64,000 nucleotides of DNA. Source: Mesorhizobium sp. WSM4306. Its GTDB lineage: Bacteria; Pseudomonadota; Alphaproteobacteria; Rhizobiales; Rhizobiaceae. A model generated the notes under the pieces. The model was not told where the DNA came from, searched no databases, and saw only the letters and a list, made by a program, of their open reading frames with translations. The position numbers and the translations under genes are program-made. The number at the start of each line of letters is the position of its first letter. Position 1 is the first letter of the stretch. Shown here piece by piece: positions 1 through 8,516 of the stretch. Location of the stretch: positions 112,322 through 176,321 of the forward strand of contig NZ_VFTC01000012.1 of NCBI RefSeq assembly GCF_007003975.1, in the 5' to 3' direction.

Positions 1-3000
1 CGAAAGGTCTCGAGACGCGCGTCCATCCGGAGAATGACAAGGCGCCGACAGGAGCATCGTGTTTCCACACGAGTTTTTCTTCCTGCCTGCCCAGCGCCAT
101 GGCGAACTCGAATGGGGATGCGTCATCGTGAGCGATCTCCACCGTCGCGATGACACTTCTGGCAAAGGCCGGAAAGGCCGAATTGAGGGCGGCAACAACC
201 GGACCATGCGTGTTCGGCCGCAGGAATATGCCGCCATTGTCACCGGCGATGAGCAGCGTCGGCAGCTCGGACGGATAGTTAGTCACAAGCGTCGCACGCT
301 TCATCTCATCATTGGTCATTCGACGCATGCGTTGGCGCTGTTGCGGTGCGTTGAGGCGCGGGCGCCGCGCGTCGGTCGAAACGACATGGCGGATCTGGAC
401 GCTCGAAAAGCCGCCGAGTACGCGCGCGTCCGGGCGGCTGCCGCCGCATTTGACCGCAAACAGCAAATCGCGCCGGCCGGTTGCCGGCGAACTGACGGTC
501 GCCCCTATCTCACGCGCCTCGTGCCGTCGGCTGACATCAGCCCAACCGCTCCCGCTCCCATCCTCAAGCAGCTGGGCGAGATTGCTGAAGGTCTGGTTTT
601 CCGCGTCCACGATCGCGAGCTGAAACTGCGCGGAGCCCGTCAGTTCCTCGTCGAGATAAACCCAACAGCTTGCGCCTATGGCGCCCGGCGGGCAGACGCC
701 TTTCAGCAAAGCCATGGTGACATTGCTGCCCCTGGCTTCGAGGAACAATTGGTCCGGCGATTGTTCGACATAGCTCAACAGGTTCGGATCGGCATCCGGA
801 TACGAACTGACATGAGCCAGGCGCATGGGCTCGGCGGAAAGATACTGCTCGCGATAAAGTGAGGAATGCAACTCCGGCACGGTCTCTTCGGTCGCCGCGT
901 TGAGTATTTCAACCACACCCAGGGCGAAGTCGGTTCGTCCTGCATGGGCGAGAAGCGAAATTGCGGTATCCGCCCTGCCTTCGCGTGCCGCGATCTCGGC
1001 CAGCAACTGCATTGCGTCTGCTGTATTGGCGGGACCCGTACTCAATCTGAGATACCGCTCGTCATTGACGCGCAGCTCCAAATTCCAGAGGTTGAGCTCC
1101 TTCTCATGATTGTCGGTGTTCGAGCTGATGCCGAGTTGCACGAACATGTCCGTTTTCGCGAATCTGTGCTTTCGAAAGACAGCGATGATCGGCTTGCGAT
1201 TCCTCAGCCACTCGGCATTTCGATTCATGCCCGTCGGTGCCGACCGGTACCAATAGAGCGGCTCCGGGACGGGGACGATCTCCAGACCTGCCAGGTCGGC
1301 ACGAAGGAAAAATTCCCAATCGCTTGCGGAAAAACCCCGCTCTTCGTTCAGGTAACCTATCTTGTCGAACACCTCACGTCGGAACATCGCATTGGCATCG
1401 CCATACGGATTGTTGAGCAAGGCGATGTCCGTCGGTCCGCCGACCGGGAAGTAAAGCATGTAGCCGCTCTTGGTGTCCGGCGGCACGAAGGGCTCGTTGA
1501 GCCACTTGGCGAAGGTCGTGCAGATATCGGCGCCGGACTTTTGCATGCCGGCGACGAATGTACTGACGGCGTTTGGGAACAGTACGTTGTCGTCGTCCAG
1601 GAACAGGATCAGCGAACCCTTGGCGGCGCGGATTCCCGTGTTGCGCGCCTTGCCGAGAAAGCCGTTCTTCTGCCGGATGATCCGCCAGCCTCGCTGCTCG
1701 AACTCCGGTTCGAGCTCCGCCAACAGATTAATTGCATCGGGATCGGTGCTGCCGTCATCGACGACGATCAATTCGATGTTGGGATAGTCCTGGCGTCGAA
1801 CCGAGGCAATCGCCTGCGGTAACAGGCGCACCCGGTTGTAGTGCGCAGTGATGATCGAAACGAGCGGCGGTTGGCTCCGGCTGCGACTGGAGACCTTACC
1901 GGGTTCACGGGAGAATTTTGCGTGCAGCCTGCTCCAGGTTTTCTCGCGCGCTTCGCGTTTTTGCAGGGGCTTTGCCGGGCCAAACGATCGGCTTTCCAGC
2001 ACAGACGCAATTTTGGCCGCGATGGCGGAAGCTGACGCCTCCATCATGACGGCGTCAGCAGACTTCGGGTGGAGCACGTCACGAATGCTGCCGACATCTG
2101 TCGCGATGAATGGAATCTCTTCATCGAGGCATGTCATCACTTCCAGCGGGAGCTGAGTCGCTGAGTGCGTCATCGCCACCAGAGCACGACTCTGCCGCAG
2201 GTATCTGTAGATATCGGGCTCATCTCGAATGGGCACGAGCTTCAATTTGAACGGCCATTGCCGCGCACGCCGAACGATCATGCCGCCCGAATGCTCGCCC
2301 AGGACATGACCGAACGCGCCGACAACCGTCACTGTCAGATCGGTGACGCCGCTGTCGGCCAGACGATCGAGGGCATCGCAGAACAGCGTCAGTCCATCAC
2401 GCGCCTCTGTGCCCGAGAAATGAACCACTTCGGCGGCGGGCCGCTCTCGCGGCCTGTAGTGATTGACAGCGAAGTTCGAACGCCACTCCTCCGGCTCGAG
2501 AGGCGCAGCAATGTGACGGCTGGTGGGCAGCTTCCATGCCGCCTTGGCCATCCAGTCGAGCAGCGACTGGCCAGCGATGACAAGATGGTCGCACATCTCG
2601 GCCGACGTCTTTTCCATGTGCGCGACGGTCATCTGCTCCTTTCGTTCGACCGCCCGGGAATTGGCTTCCAGCTTCCACATAAGCGGCTCATGCGCGAGCA
2701 CGACGATCGCGGGAGGATCGGGAAAGACGCCTGTGCGCTTCGCGAGGATGGAAAAATGCGCCAGTCCGCCTTCAAGCGCAAAATAGACGACGTCGAATGC
2801 GTTCTGCTTGAGGTAGTGGTAGACAGCCAATGAGTTCTTGTCGCTGGAGTCCATGCCGCGCAGCAACTCCGGCGACGGCGGCAGCAATTCGAGCCGCACT
2901 AGGAAATTGTCGAAGCACCATTTGCGTAGCCTGGCGATTTCCTGATCATCGGGCTGGCTGCCGAGCGGGCTCGGCGCCCAAAGCAGCGTCACGGTGTCAC

Positions 3001-3250
3001 CGGTTCTAGCCAGATGCTGCGCCAGCGCGTAGGTTACCGAGCCGTGATCGCCAGTCACCGTCGAGCCGAACTCAACCTCCGAAACGACACACACATTGCG
3101 AGGCTTCTGGCTTGCCTGTCGCTTGCCCTTGGGCATAGCGCCTGCCTTGGAACCAACGCTCAATGAGCCCCCCTTGTCAGCCGCTTCGCTCGAAACAGTC
3201 TTGCCAACAGTTGGATAATACTTTGATAATCGTCTCGCGGGGCTCACCAT
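1..3250 (-). CDS. Large dual-glycosyltransferase protein (3' end beyond the left edge)
   Basis: An uninterrupted minus-strand frame runs from an ATG at 3250 off the left edge (over 1080 codons), so the C terminus is missing. The N-terminal half (about residues 45-420) looks like a GT-B, family-4-like glycosyltransferase. Around residue 461 a GT-A family-2 domain starts with PPLVSIITAHYN, followed by VDDGSTD and LFLDDDN, the nucleotide-sugar and metal-binding motifs. Residues about 833-955 and again from about 1000 form two related beta-rich segments. It is a paralogue of the gene at 4802-7489 but has one extra C-terminal segment. An internal ATG at 3136 is an alternative start. It is divergent from the glycosyltransferase at 3293. 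The likely role is cytoplasmic assembly of a surface polysaccharide; donor and acceptor are unknown. Confidence 0.85.
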   Translation of the reverse strand, partial: MVSPARRLSKYYPTVGKTVSSEAADKGGSLSVGSKAGAMPKGKRQASQKPRNVCVVSEVEFGSTVTGDHGSVTYALAQHLARTGDTVTLLWAPSPLGSQPDDQEIARLRKWCFDNFLVRLELLPPSPELLRGMDSSDKNSLAVYHYLKQNAFDVVYFALEGGLAHFSILAKRTGVFPDPPAIVVLAHEPLMWKLEANSRAVERKEQMTVAHMEKTSAEMCDHLVIAGQSLLDWMAKAAWKLPTSRHIAAPLEPEEWRSNFAVNHYRPRERPAAEVVHFSGTEARDGLTLFCDALDRLADSGVTDLTVTVVGAFGHVLGEHSGGMIVRRARQWPFKLKLVPIRDEPDIYRYLRQSRALVAMTHSATQLPLEVMTCLDEEIPFIATDVGSIRDVLHPKSADAVMMEASASAIAAKIASVLESRSFGPAKPLQKREAREKTWSRLHAKFSREPGKVSSRSRSQPPLVSIITAHYNRVRLLPQAIASVRRQDYPNIELIVVDDGSTDPDAINLLAELEPEFEQRGWRIIRQKNGFLGKARNTGIRAAKGSLILFLDDDNVLFPNAVSTFVAGMQKSGADICTTFAKWLNEPFVPPDTKSGYMLYFPVGGPTDIALLNNPYGDANAMFRREVFDKIGYLNEERGFSASDWEFFLRADLAGLEIVPVPEPLYWYRSAPTGMNRNAEWLRNRKPIIAVFRKHRFAKTDMFVQLGISSNTDNHEKELNLWNLELRVNDERYLRLSTGPANTADAMQLLAEIAAREGRADTAISLLAHAGRTDFALGVVEILNAATEETVPELHSSLYREQYLSAEPMRLAHVSSYPDADPNLLSYVEQSPDQLFLEARGSNVTMALLKGVCPPGAIGASCWVYLDEELTGSAQFQLAIVDAENQTFSNLAQLLEDGSGSGWADVSRRHEAREIGATVSSPATGRRDLLFAVKCGGSRPDARVLGGFSSVQIRHVVSTDARRPRLNAPQQRQRMRRMTNDEMKRATLVTNYPSELPTLLIAGDNGGIFLRPNTHGPVVAALNSAFPAFARSVIATVEIAHDDASPFEFAMALGRQEEKLVWKHDAPVGALSFSGWTRVSRPF

Positions 3251-3292
3251 ACCGCACCTGCCTTTCGCGTAAACAGGTTTGATGACGTTAGG

Positions 3293-4291
3293 ATGGTTGA
3301 ACTTCGATCCCCAAAACATCTCGCGCGACTGGACGACCGGCCGATTGATGTGACCGATGGCGAGATCTTGTGCTTTGTCGGACTGCGCAACGAAGCCAAA
3401 TTGCTGGGGCAACTTCTCGACCACTACCGCGGCCTCGGCGTCGATCGGTTTTTCTTCCTGGACAATGGCTCCACGGACGGGACGCGCGAGTTGATCCTGG
3501 AGCAGCCGGACAGCCACTGCTTCCACACGGAAGGATCGCATTTCGCTGAAAACATCGATCCGCCGCGTTGGATCAACACGCTCATGAATGTGTTCGGCAC
3601 CGGCCATTGGTGCCTTTCGATCGACGCTGACGAGCTCCTCGTCTATCCCGATTTTGAGCGAGCGAACCTGCGGCAGCTTTGCAGCTATCTCGATTCGACC
3701 GGCGCGGACGCTGTGATAGGCTCCATGATCGACATGTATGCCGACGGCCCGTTGGCCGAATACAGCTATGACGGCACGATCCCGCTTGTTGAAGCTTCAC
3801 CTTACTTCGACCCGGAGCCAGGGTGGCTGCGCGCCCGCGACGGTATGTATCCACCCGAGCAGATGTTCGGGGGCGTGAGGGAACGGGTCTTCTGGCACGG
3901 CCGGTTCAAGCAAACCTTTCCCCCGTGTCTGACAAAGGTGCCGATCGTAAAATGGGGGCGGGGCACGCATTATCACGTCGCACAGCACACGATCAGCAAG
4001 GTCCGATTCAGCGAACTGCGCGTCGCATTGCTGCACTTCAAATTCGTCTGGGGGTTTCGCCAGAAATCAGCGTCGTCTCTGAGTGAAAATGCGCAACTCA
4101 AGGAAAAAACGCTTGAGGAGCGCGCCGCCTACATGGAGGCGCTGGAGCGCAATCCGAAACTCGCGCTCCGCAATCAAAGGTCTGTCCGCTATCGGGGTGA
4201 CGCCGTCCAGCTCGTCGAACTCGGCTGGATGAGAACCTCGGATCGCTATGCCGAATTCGTTTCTACCCTGGACACCGCAACATCGCGGTGA
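3293..4291 (+). CDS. Glycosyltransferase, family 2-like (Glyco_tranf_2_4 type)
   Basis: The 332-residue protein begins with a short lead-in, then ILCFVGLRNEAKLL and LDNGSTDGT, the nucleotide-binding part of a GT-A fold. The SIDADELL motif near residue 105 supplies the DxD-type metal-binding acids. The layout (RNE start, D-N-G-S-T-D, D-A-D-E) matches the small family-2-like glycosyltransferases of rhizobial polysaccharide loci. No membrane segment is visible, so it probably acts in the cytoplasm or at the inner-membrane face. It is divergent from the large dual glycosyltransferase, with only 42 bases between start codons, so the two promoters must overlap the coding ends. The sugar transferred cannot be told from sequence. 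Confidence 0.85.
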   Translation: MVELRSPKHLARLDDRPIDVTDGEILCFVGLRNEAKLLGQLLDHYRGLGVDRFFFLDNGSTDGTRELILEQPDSHCFHTEGSHFAENIDPPRWINTLMNVFGTGHWCLSIDADELLVYPDFERANLRQLCSYLDSTGADAVIGSMIDMYADGPLAEYSYDGTIPLVEASPYFDPEPGWLRARDGMYPPEQMFGGVRERVFWHGRFKQTFPPCLTKVPIVKWGRGTHYHVAQHTISKVRFSELRVALLHFKFVWGFRQKSASSLSENAQLKEKTLEERAAYMEALERNPKLALRNQRSVRYRGDAVQLVELGWMRTSDRYAEFVSTLDTATSR

Positions 4292-4341
4292 CGCAGCCAC
4301 CTGAAGCGGCGAACTATTGAACGGGGAAAACCGGCTGATGC

Positions 4342-4629
4342 TTATCCGCCGTAGCGGTGACCACCGTCACCATGGTTTCCGTTCCCCTCACCGCCCGCAA
4401 ACTGGGACAGACTGTTGAGAGCAAGCGCCTTACAGGCTGTCGGAGCATTCGGGTAACGGTGCAAATAGTCCTCAAGCGCCTCGATTGTGCCGGTTTTGAG
4501 GGCCTGCTCGCATGCGAGCTCGGCTTCCTTGACACCAACATCGATACTCGCCTGCGCCGCGCCAGAGAAAGCGACGCTCAAACCCAGCAGACTAAGTCCG
4601 CCCAAAAGCAAAGAATGAACCTTGCGCAT
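4342..4629 (-). CDS. Small exported protein of unknown function
   Basis: I prefer the start at 4629 (95 residues), which gives a clean signal peptide MRKVHSLLLGGLSLLGLSVA ending in an AQA cleavage site. An upstream ATG at 4653 would add eight residues. The mature part has an amphipathic helix (EAELACEQALKTG), the segment EALEDYLHRYPN, and a Gly/His-rich tail. The helix resembles the short helical motifs of periplasmic repeat proteins, but I recognise no family. Two cysteines in the mature part could form a disulfide. It lies between two glycosyltransferase genes, which suggests but does not prove a role in envelope polysaccharide. Confidence 0.7.
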   Translation of the reverse strand: MRKVHSLLLGGLSLLGLSVAFSGAAQASIDVGVKEAELACEQALKTGTIEALEDYLHRYPNAPTACKALALNSLSQFAGGEGNGNHGDGGHRYGG

Positions 4630-4801
4630 GACGCACCCCACACACACAAACAACCCACTGAAATATTAGCATCTGTTAACGTTTTGTCAACCATTTCGGC
4701 AAGCTTGAGGAAACGTGGTTAACGCCACAATTGACGAGCAATTGATTGGACCGGGGCCGGAGTTGCTCTCTGAGATTTCAGTTGCTTCGGTCGGATCGCC
4801 G

Positions 4802-7489
4802 CTAGTCGCTGAACAGTGTCAGCTTCCGAAAGAAAGCATTGGTCGGAAAACCATTGGACGTTCCGGTGAAACGAACGGCGAGAACGATTGAAAGCGGCAT
4901 CTTCCGTCGTGTGCGAAGCGCTGCCACCAAGGGGTGACGCACAAGCCTGTCTTCGATGCTCATCCAGCCTGAAAAGGCGATCGTTTGCGCGCCGATGTCC
5001 TGTTGCCAATCTATGGTTTGATCGGGGCGAGCAAGGGCGAGAGCAAAATCCATCGCCGGCGCAGCGGCATGAGCGACTTCTACGATTGCTTCCACCTTCC
5101 GGAAGAAGGCTGGAAATTGATGGTCAAGCGATGCAGCGACCGCGCCATCCCCATGCGGACGCAAGAACACCCCGCCGCCATCCGGTGCGACAAGCAGCAG
5201 CGGGAGAGCCGAGACGCGCGGCGTAAGCAACCGTGCGCTCCTCAGTATGTCGTAGTCGAGGATGATCGAACTGCCGCCGATGTCAGGACGGTCCGGTGCA
5301 TTGTGGTATGTGGCGGCGGGGCGTCCAAGCAAGGTCGCAGCCGTATCGGGGCGGCCGATCGACCCAGCAATGCTCGCAAGCTTCTCTATGGCTGCATCGC
5401 TGTTCGGTTCGATGTCGCACAGCCCCAGATATTTTCGATTGCCGGGGACATATTTCAGGTTTTCGCGGGCACTTTCAATTTCGGACCGGTGCGTGTTCTG
5501 GGCGATGGCCAAATGATGCAGCAGGCGGACGTCATCGGATTGGCTCGACCTGAACGCCTCCAGGACGGGAAGCCGGTTGTCGTACCAATTCGACGTGCGA
5601 AACATTCCATCCGGTTTCGAGCGATACCAGTATAGCGGCTTTGGAATCGTCCTGATCTTGAGACCTGCGAGAGAGGCTCGCGCAAAGAACTCCCAGTCGT
5701 GCATGGCGTAGCCGGGTTTTTCTATCAAGAGCCCGATCTGCGAGAACACAGATCGGCGCATCATCGCGTTCGCGTCACCGTAGACGTTGTGGATCAGGCC
5801 GAGCACGTCGGGACCGCCCAGGGGCAGGTACTGGATCAGCCCGTCGGCGCGATCCTCGGGCACGAAATCCTCGTAGAAGATCAGTTGGAACGCAGTGCAG
5901 ATGTCAGCGCCCGATGTTGCCATCGCACGCACGAAATGATCGACGGCCTCCGCAAACAGCGCGTTGTCATCGTCGACGAACAGGATCAGCTCGCCTTGCG
6001 AAGCGCGGATGCCGGCGTTCCGCGCCGCGCCGAGATGCTCGTGCGGTCGGCGCAGGATCTTCCATCCGCGCTGACGGAAGGTCGGTTCCAGCGTGTCCAG
6101 CAATCGCCTGGCTTCGTCCAGGTCGCTTCCGTCGTCGACCAGAACCAGCTCCAAGTGATCGTAGGTTTGCGCCTCGATCGCCGCGATTGCCTGTTTCAGA
6201 TAGAGCGGCCGGTTGCGATGGGCCATGACAATGGAGACCAGCGGTGACGACCCGACATTTTCGTCGACGCGCCTGCGCTTGGCCGGCGTTGGCAAATTGC
6301 GCGTATCCAGCCACGATTGCCGAGATTGGCGCAGGCTGTCGACAGGCAGCGGGCGAGGCGGGTCATTGAGCGCCGCCGAAATCGCCTGCGCCAACGCGGC
6401 GGCGTCAGGATCGACCAGCCGCGGTTGCCTCGCCTGCGCATTCCAGCTCTCGGCGTTCGCGTCGACATTGGTCGCAACAAAAGGCAGTCCCGCCTCGATA
6501 CATGCGGCAACAGTGCCGCCCGTCGATGCAGCGCGGGCGGGTATGACGGCAAGCGCGCCGGTCCGCGCGACGTAGTCGAGCTTTGCGGCGGGGTTTGCGT
6601 GCGCCAACAGGTTGAGCTTGAACGGCCACCGCTCGGCGCGTCTCAGAAGCAGTCCACCGCTGTGCTCGCCCATGATCTTTCCGAATGGACCGAATGCGGT
6701 GACCGTCAGCCCTTCTGGCGCTGTTGGCGCGATGATGTCGAGCGCGTCGCAAAGCAGCGTCAGGCCATCGCGGAAGCGCCACCCGGCCAAGACGGCAAGT
6801 TCTCTGGCGCTTGTCGTCACAACGGACGGCCGCGCTCCGGCTCGACCGAGACGATCCTGCAACGGCAACATCGGCGTCACGATCGCCTTCTTCACCTTCC
6901 AGCCCTTCGACAACATCCACATTCGCAAGGCGGCCGACGCACAGCTCGTCCTGTTCGCCATCTCGGCGCAGTATTTCTCCATGTAGGCGACGGCAATCGC
7001 CTCGGTGCTGTCCATGAACGCCTTGTCGGCTTCATGTTCCCATTCTTCCGGAGCGTGGGCGACGACCACGATCGGCGGCGCGGCAAAGGCCGCAGTTTCG
7101 ACCGCCAGCAGCGTGTAGTAAGGCAACCCGCCCTCAAGCGGCGCGAAGACCAAATCGTGGCCGGACCGTTCGAGATAATGCAGCACAGCGGCGGACCGGC
7201 TCTCGGGCGTCGCCAGCGAAGGAAGCAACTGATCGGACCTGTCGAGAATTTCCAGACGCACCGAGGCTGCCTCCAGGTCGCGGTGGCGCGCTGCCTCCTC
7301 CCTTAGAGATGCTGCATCCCTGCCGGAAACCCACAGCAGGGTGACGTCGTCGCCATCTTCGGCGAAAAGCCTGGCCAGTTCGACCATGGCGGCGTCTTCG
7401 CCACCCTGACCGATTACACTTGTCACGACGCAGACGCGGCGAGGCTTGCCTTCCTTTGACGGCCTCCGCTCCTTGCCACCAACGGCCAT
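4802..7489 (-). CDS. Large dual-glycosyltransferase protein (GT-B plus GT2 plus C-terminal beta module)
   Basis: The start at 7489 is preceded by AGAGGAAG at good spacing and gives 895 residues; an ATG at 7546 is possible but has no clear ribosome site. Residues about 20-385 form a GT-B-like domain (FAEDGDDVTLLW, GLTLLCDALD, FGKIMGEHSGG). From about 418 a family-2 domain follows: VSIVMAHRNRP, VDDGSD, and FVDDDN near 505. The last 130 residues are a beta-rich segment ending FFRKLTLFSD. Two fused transferases suggest that one polypeptide adds two successive sugars. It is a paralogue of the gene at the left edge, with the same domain order. No membrane segment is seen. Confidence 0.88.
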   Translation of the reverse strand: MAVGGKERRPSKEGKPRRVCVVTSVIGQGGEDAAMVELARLFAEDGDDVTLLWVSGRDAASLREEAARHRDLEAASVRLEILDRSDQLLPSLATPESRSAAVLHYLERSGHDLVFAPLEGGLPYYTLLAVETAAFAAPPIVVVAHAPEEWEHEADKAFMDSTEAIAVAYMEKYCAEMANRTSCASAALRMWMLSKGWKVKKAIVTPMLPLQDRLGRAGARPSVVTTSARELAVLAGWRFRDGLTLLCDALDIIAPTAPEGLTVTAFGPFGKIMGEHSGGLLLRRAERWPFKLNLLAHANPAAKLDYVARTGALAVIPARAASTGGTVAACIEAGLPFVATNVDANAESWNAQARQPRLVDPDAAALAQAISAALNDPPRPLPVDSLRQSRQSWLDTRNLPTPAKRRRVDENVGSSPLVSIVMAHRNRPLYLKQAIAAIEAQTYDHLELVLVDDGSDLDEARRLLDTLEPTFRQRGWKILRRPHEHLGAARNAGIRASQGELILFVDDDNALFAEAVDHFVRAMATSGADICTAFQLIFYEDFVPEDRADGLIQYLPLGGPDVLGLIHNVYGDANAMMRRSVFSQIGLLIEKPGYAMHDWEFFARASLAGLKIRTIPKPLYWYRSKPDGMFRTSNWYDNRLPVLEAFRSSQSDDVRLLHHLAIAQNTHRSEIESARENLKYVPGNRKYLGLCDIEPNSDAAIEKLASIAGSIGRPDTAATLLGRPAATYHNAPDRPDIGGSSIILDYDILRSARLLTPRVSALPLLLVAPDGGGVFLRPHGDGAVAASLDHQFPAFFRKVEAIVEVAHAAAPAMDFALALARPDQTIDWQQDIGAQTIAFSGWMSIEDRLVRHPLVAALRTRRKMPLSIVLAVRFTGTSNGFPTNAFFRKLTLFSD

Positions 7490-7724
7490 CCGACTTCCTC
7501 TGATCCAATTGCGCCGAGTGCGCTCCGCAGCACAGTCGATATGCAATGATGCCCGCGCCGGGTTTACTTTTCAGTGATCATCCTTCTGCGCCATTGGTAA
7601 ACCAAATCGTCAATCAGGTCCTAAAACGGCTGCACAATCAATCAACTGATACAACTTTAGCGACGCGGAATATTCAATCTTTACGCCTCCCAGCTAGTCA
7701 TTGACGGCATAGCAGGAGGCGCAA

Positions 7725-8243
7725 ATGAAAACGATAATGAAGTTTCTCGGTGCGCTCGGTTTGATGGGCGCAATGGTCTCGGCGGGCTCCGCGGGTGAAT
7801 TGCTGCGACCGCGCATCAGCCTTGGCACGGCCAACGTCAAGACGATCAGTGGCGATCGCGGCGGCTATGTGATCGACTATGCCATCCGTGCGCTGAAAAT
7901 GCGCCGCAGCGGCACCTTTGTGCGGTTCAACGGTTCGTGCGACTCGGCCTGCACGCTTTATCTGTCGATGCCCAAGAGCAAGGTATGCGTCACGCGGAAC
8001 GCTTCGTTCGGCTTTCACCTGCCATATGGCGTTTCTGCGCGGGGCAATCAGGTGGCCGCCAATTTCATGATGAAAAACTACCCTGGCTGGGTTCGCGGCT
8101 GGATCGCCAAGCGTGGCGGGCTGAAGAGTTCCATCGCGACCATGACATACGCGGATGCGAGCCGCTTTCTGCCAACGTGCCCTTCCGAACAGCGGAGCAC
8201 GACCGTCGCAAGCCTGAGCCCGACGCGTCTGCGCGGCGGCTGA
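7725..8243 (+). CDS. Exported ClpP/crotonase-fold-like protein (COG3904 type)
   Basis: The start follows a perfect AGGAGG six bases upstream. The 172-residue protein has a signal peptide (MKTIMKFLGALGLMGAMVSA, cleaved near GSAG). The core motif FNGSCDSACTLYLSMP followed by ASFGFHLPYG resembles small alphaproteobacterial periplasmic proteins with a ClpP-like fold, in which the Ser of the C-x-SAC motif sits at the nucleophile position and a later His follows a Gly-Phe pair. The last 20 residues are low-complexity and may not be conserved. A hairpin lies just downstream. It sits between glycosyltransferase and phosphoglycerol-transferase genes. Proteolytic activity is inferred from fold only. 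Confidence 0.7.
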   Translation: MKTIMKFLGALGLMGAMVSAGSAGELLRPRISLGTANVKTISGDRGGYVIDYAIRALKMRRSGTFVRFNGSCDSACTLYLSMPKSKVCVTRNASFGFHLPYGVSARGNQVAANFMMKNYPGWVRGWIAKRGGLKSSIATMTYADASRFLPTCPSEQRSTTVASLSPTRLRGG

Positions 8244-8268
8244 TTACCAACGCGGTACTGAAACATCA

Positions 8269-8300
8269 CGACGGCGGGCGCTCGACGGCGCCCGCCGTCG
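8269..8300 (+). terminator. GC-rich hairpin after the ClpP-like gene
   Basis: CGACGGCGGGCGC at 8269-8281 pairs with GCGCCCGCCGTCG at 8288-8300, a perfect 13-bp stem around a six-base loop, 26 bases after the stop codon. There is no T run, so termination would depend on the stem alone or on Rho. Confidence 0.5.
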
Positions 8301-8516
8301 CGATTCATACGGCGGGTGCACAGTTGATTGAATAGCTCACCTGGCCAAAACGGATCGTCGTTCAATCCGTTCGGTTAACCAGTTCTCAAGAGACTTGGTT
8401 AACCCAAACTTGATTTTGTTGACTCTTTTTTAGCGCAAGTCGATTCTGCGGATGGGGGTTTGAAAGGCTATCGGCCGTGGTTTGGGCCGAAGCGCAGGCT
8501 GGCGGCGGGTAGTTGT

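Noticed and set aside
59..2833. Three long plus-strand frames at the left edge
   Set aside because: The minus-strand frame across the same bases encodes recognisable glycosyltransferase domains; the plus-strand frames are shadows.
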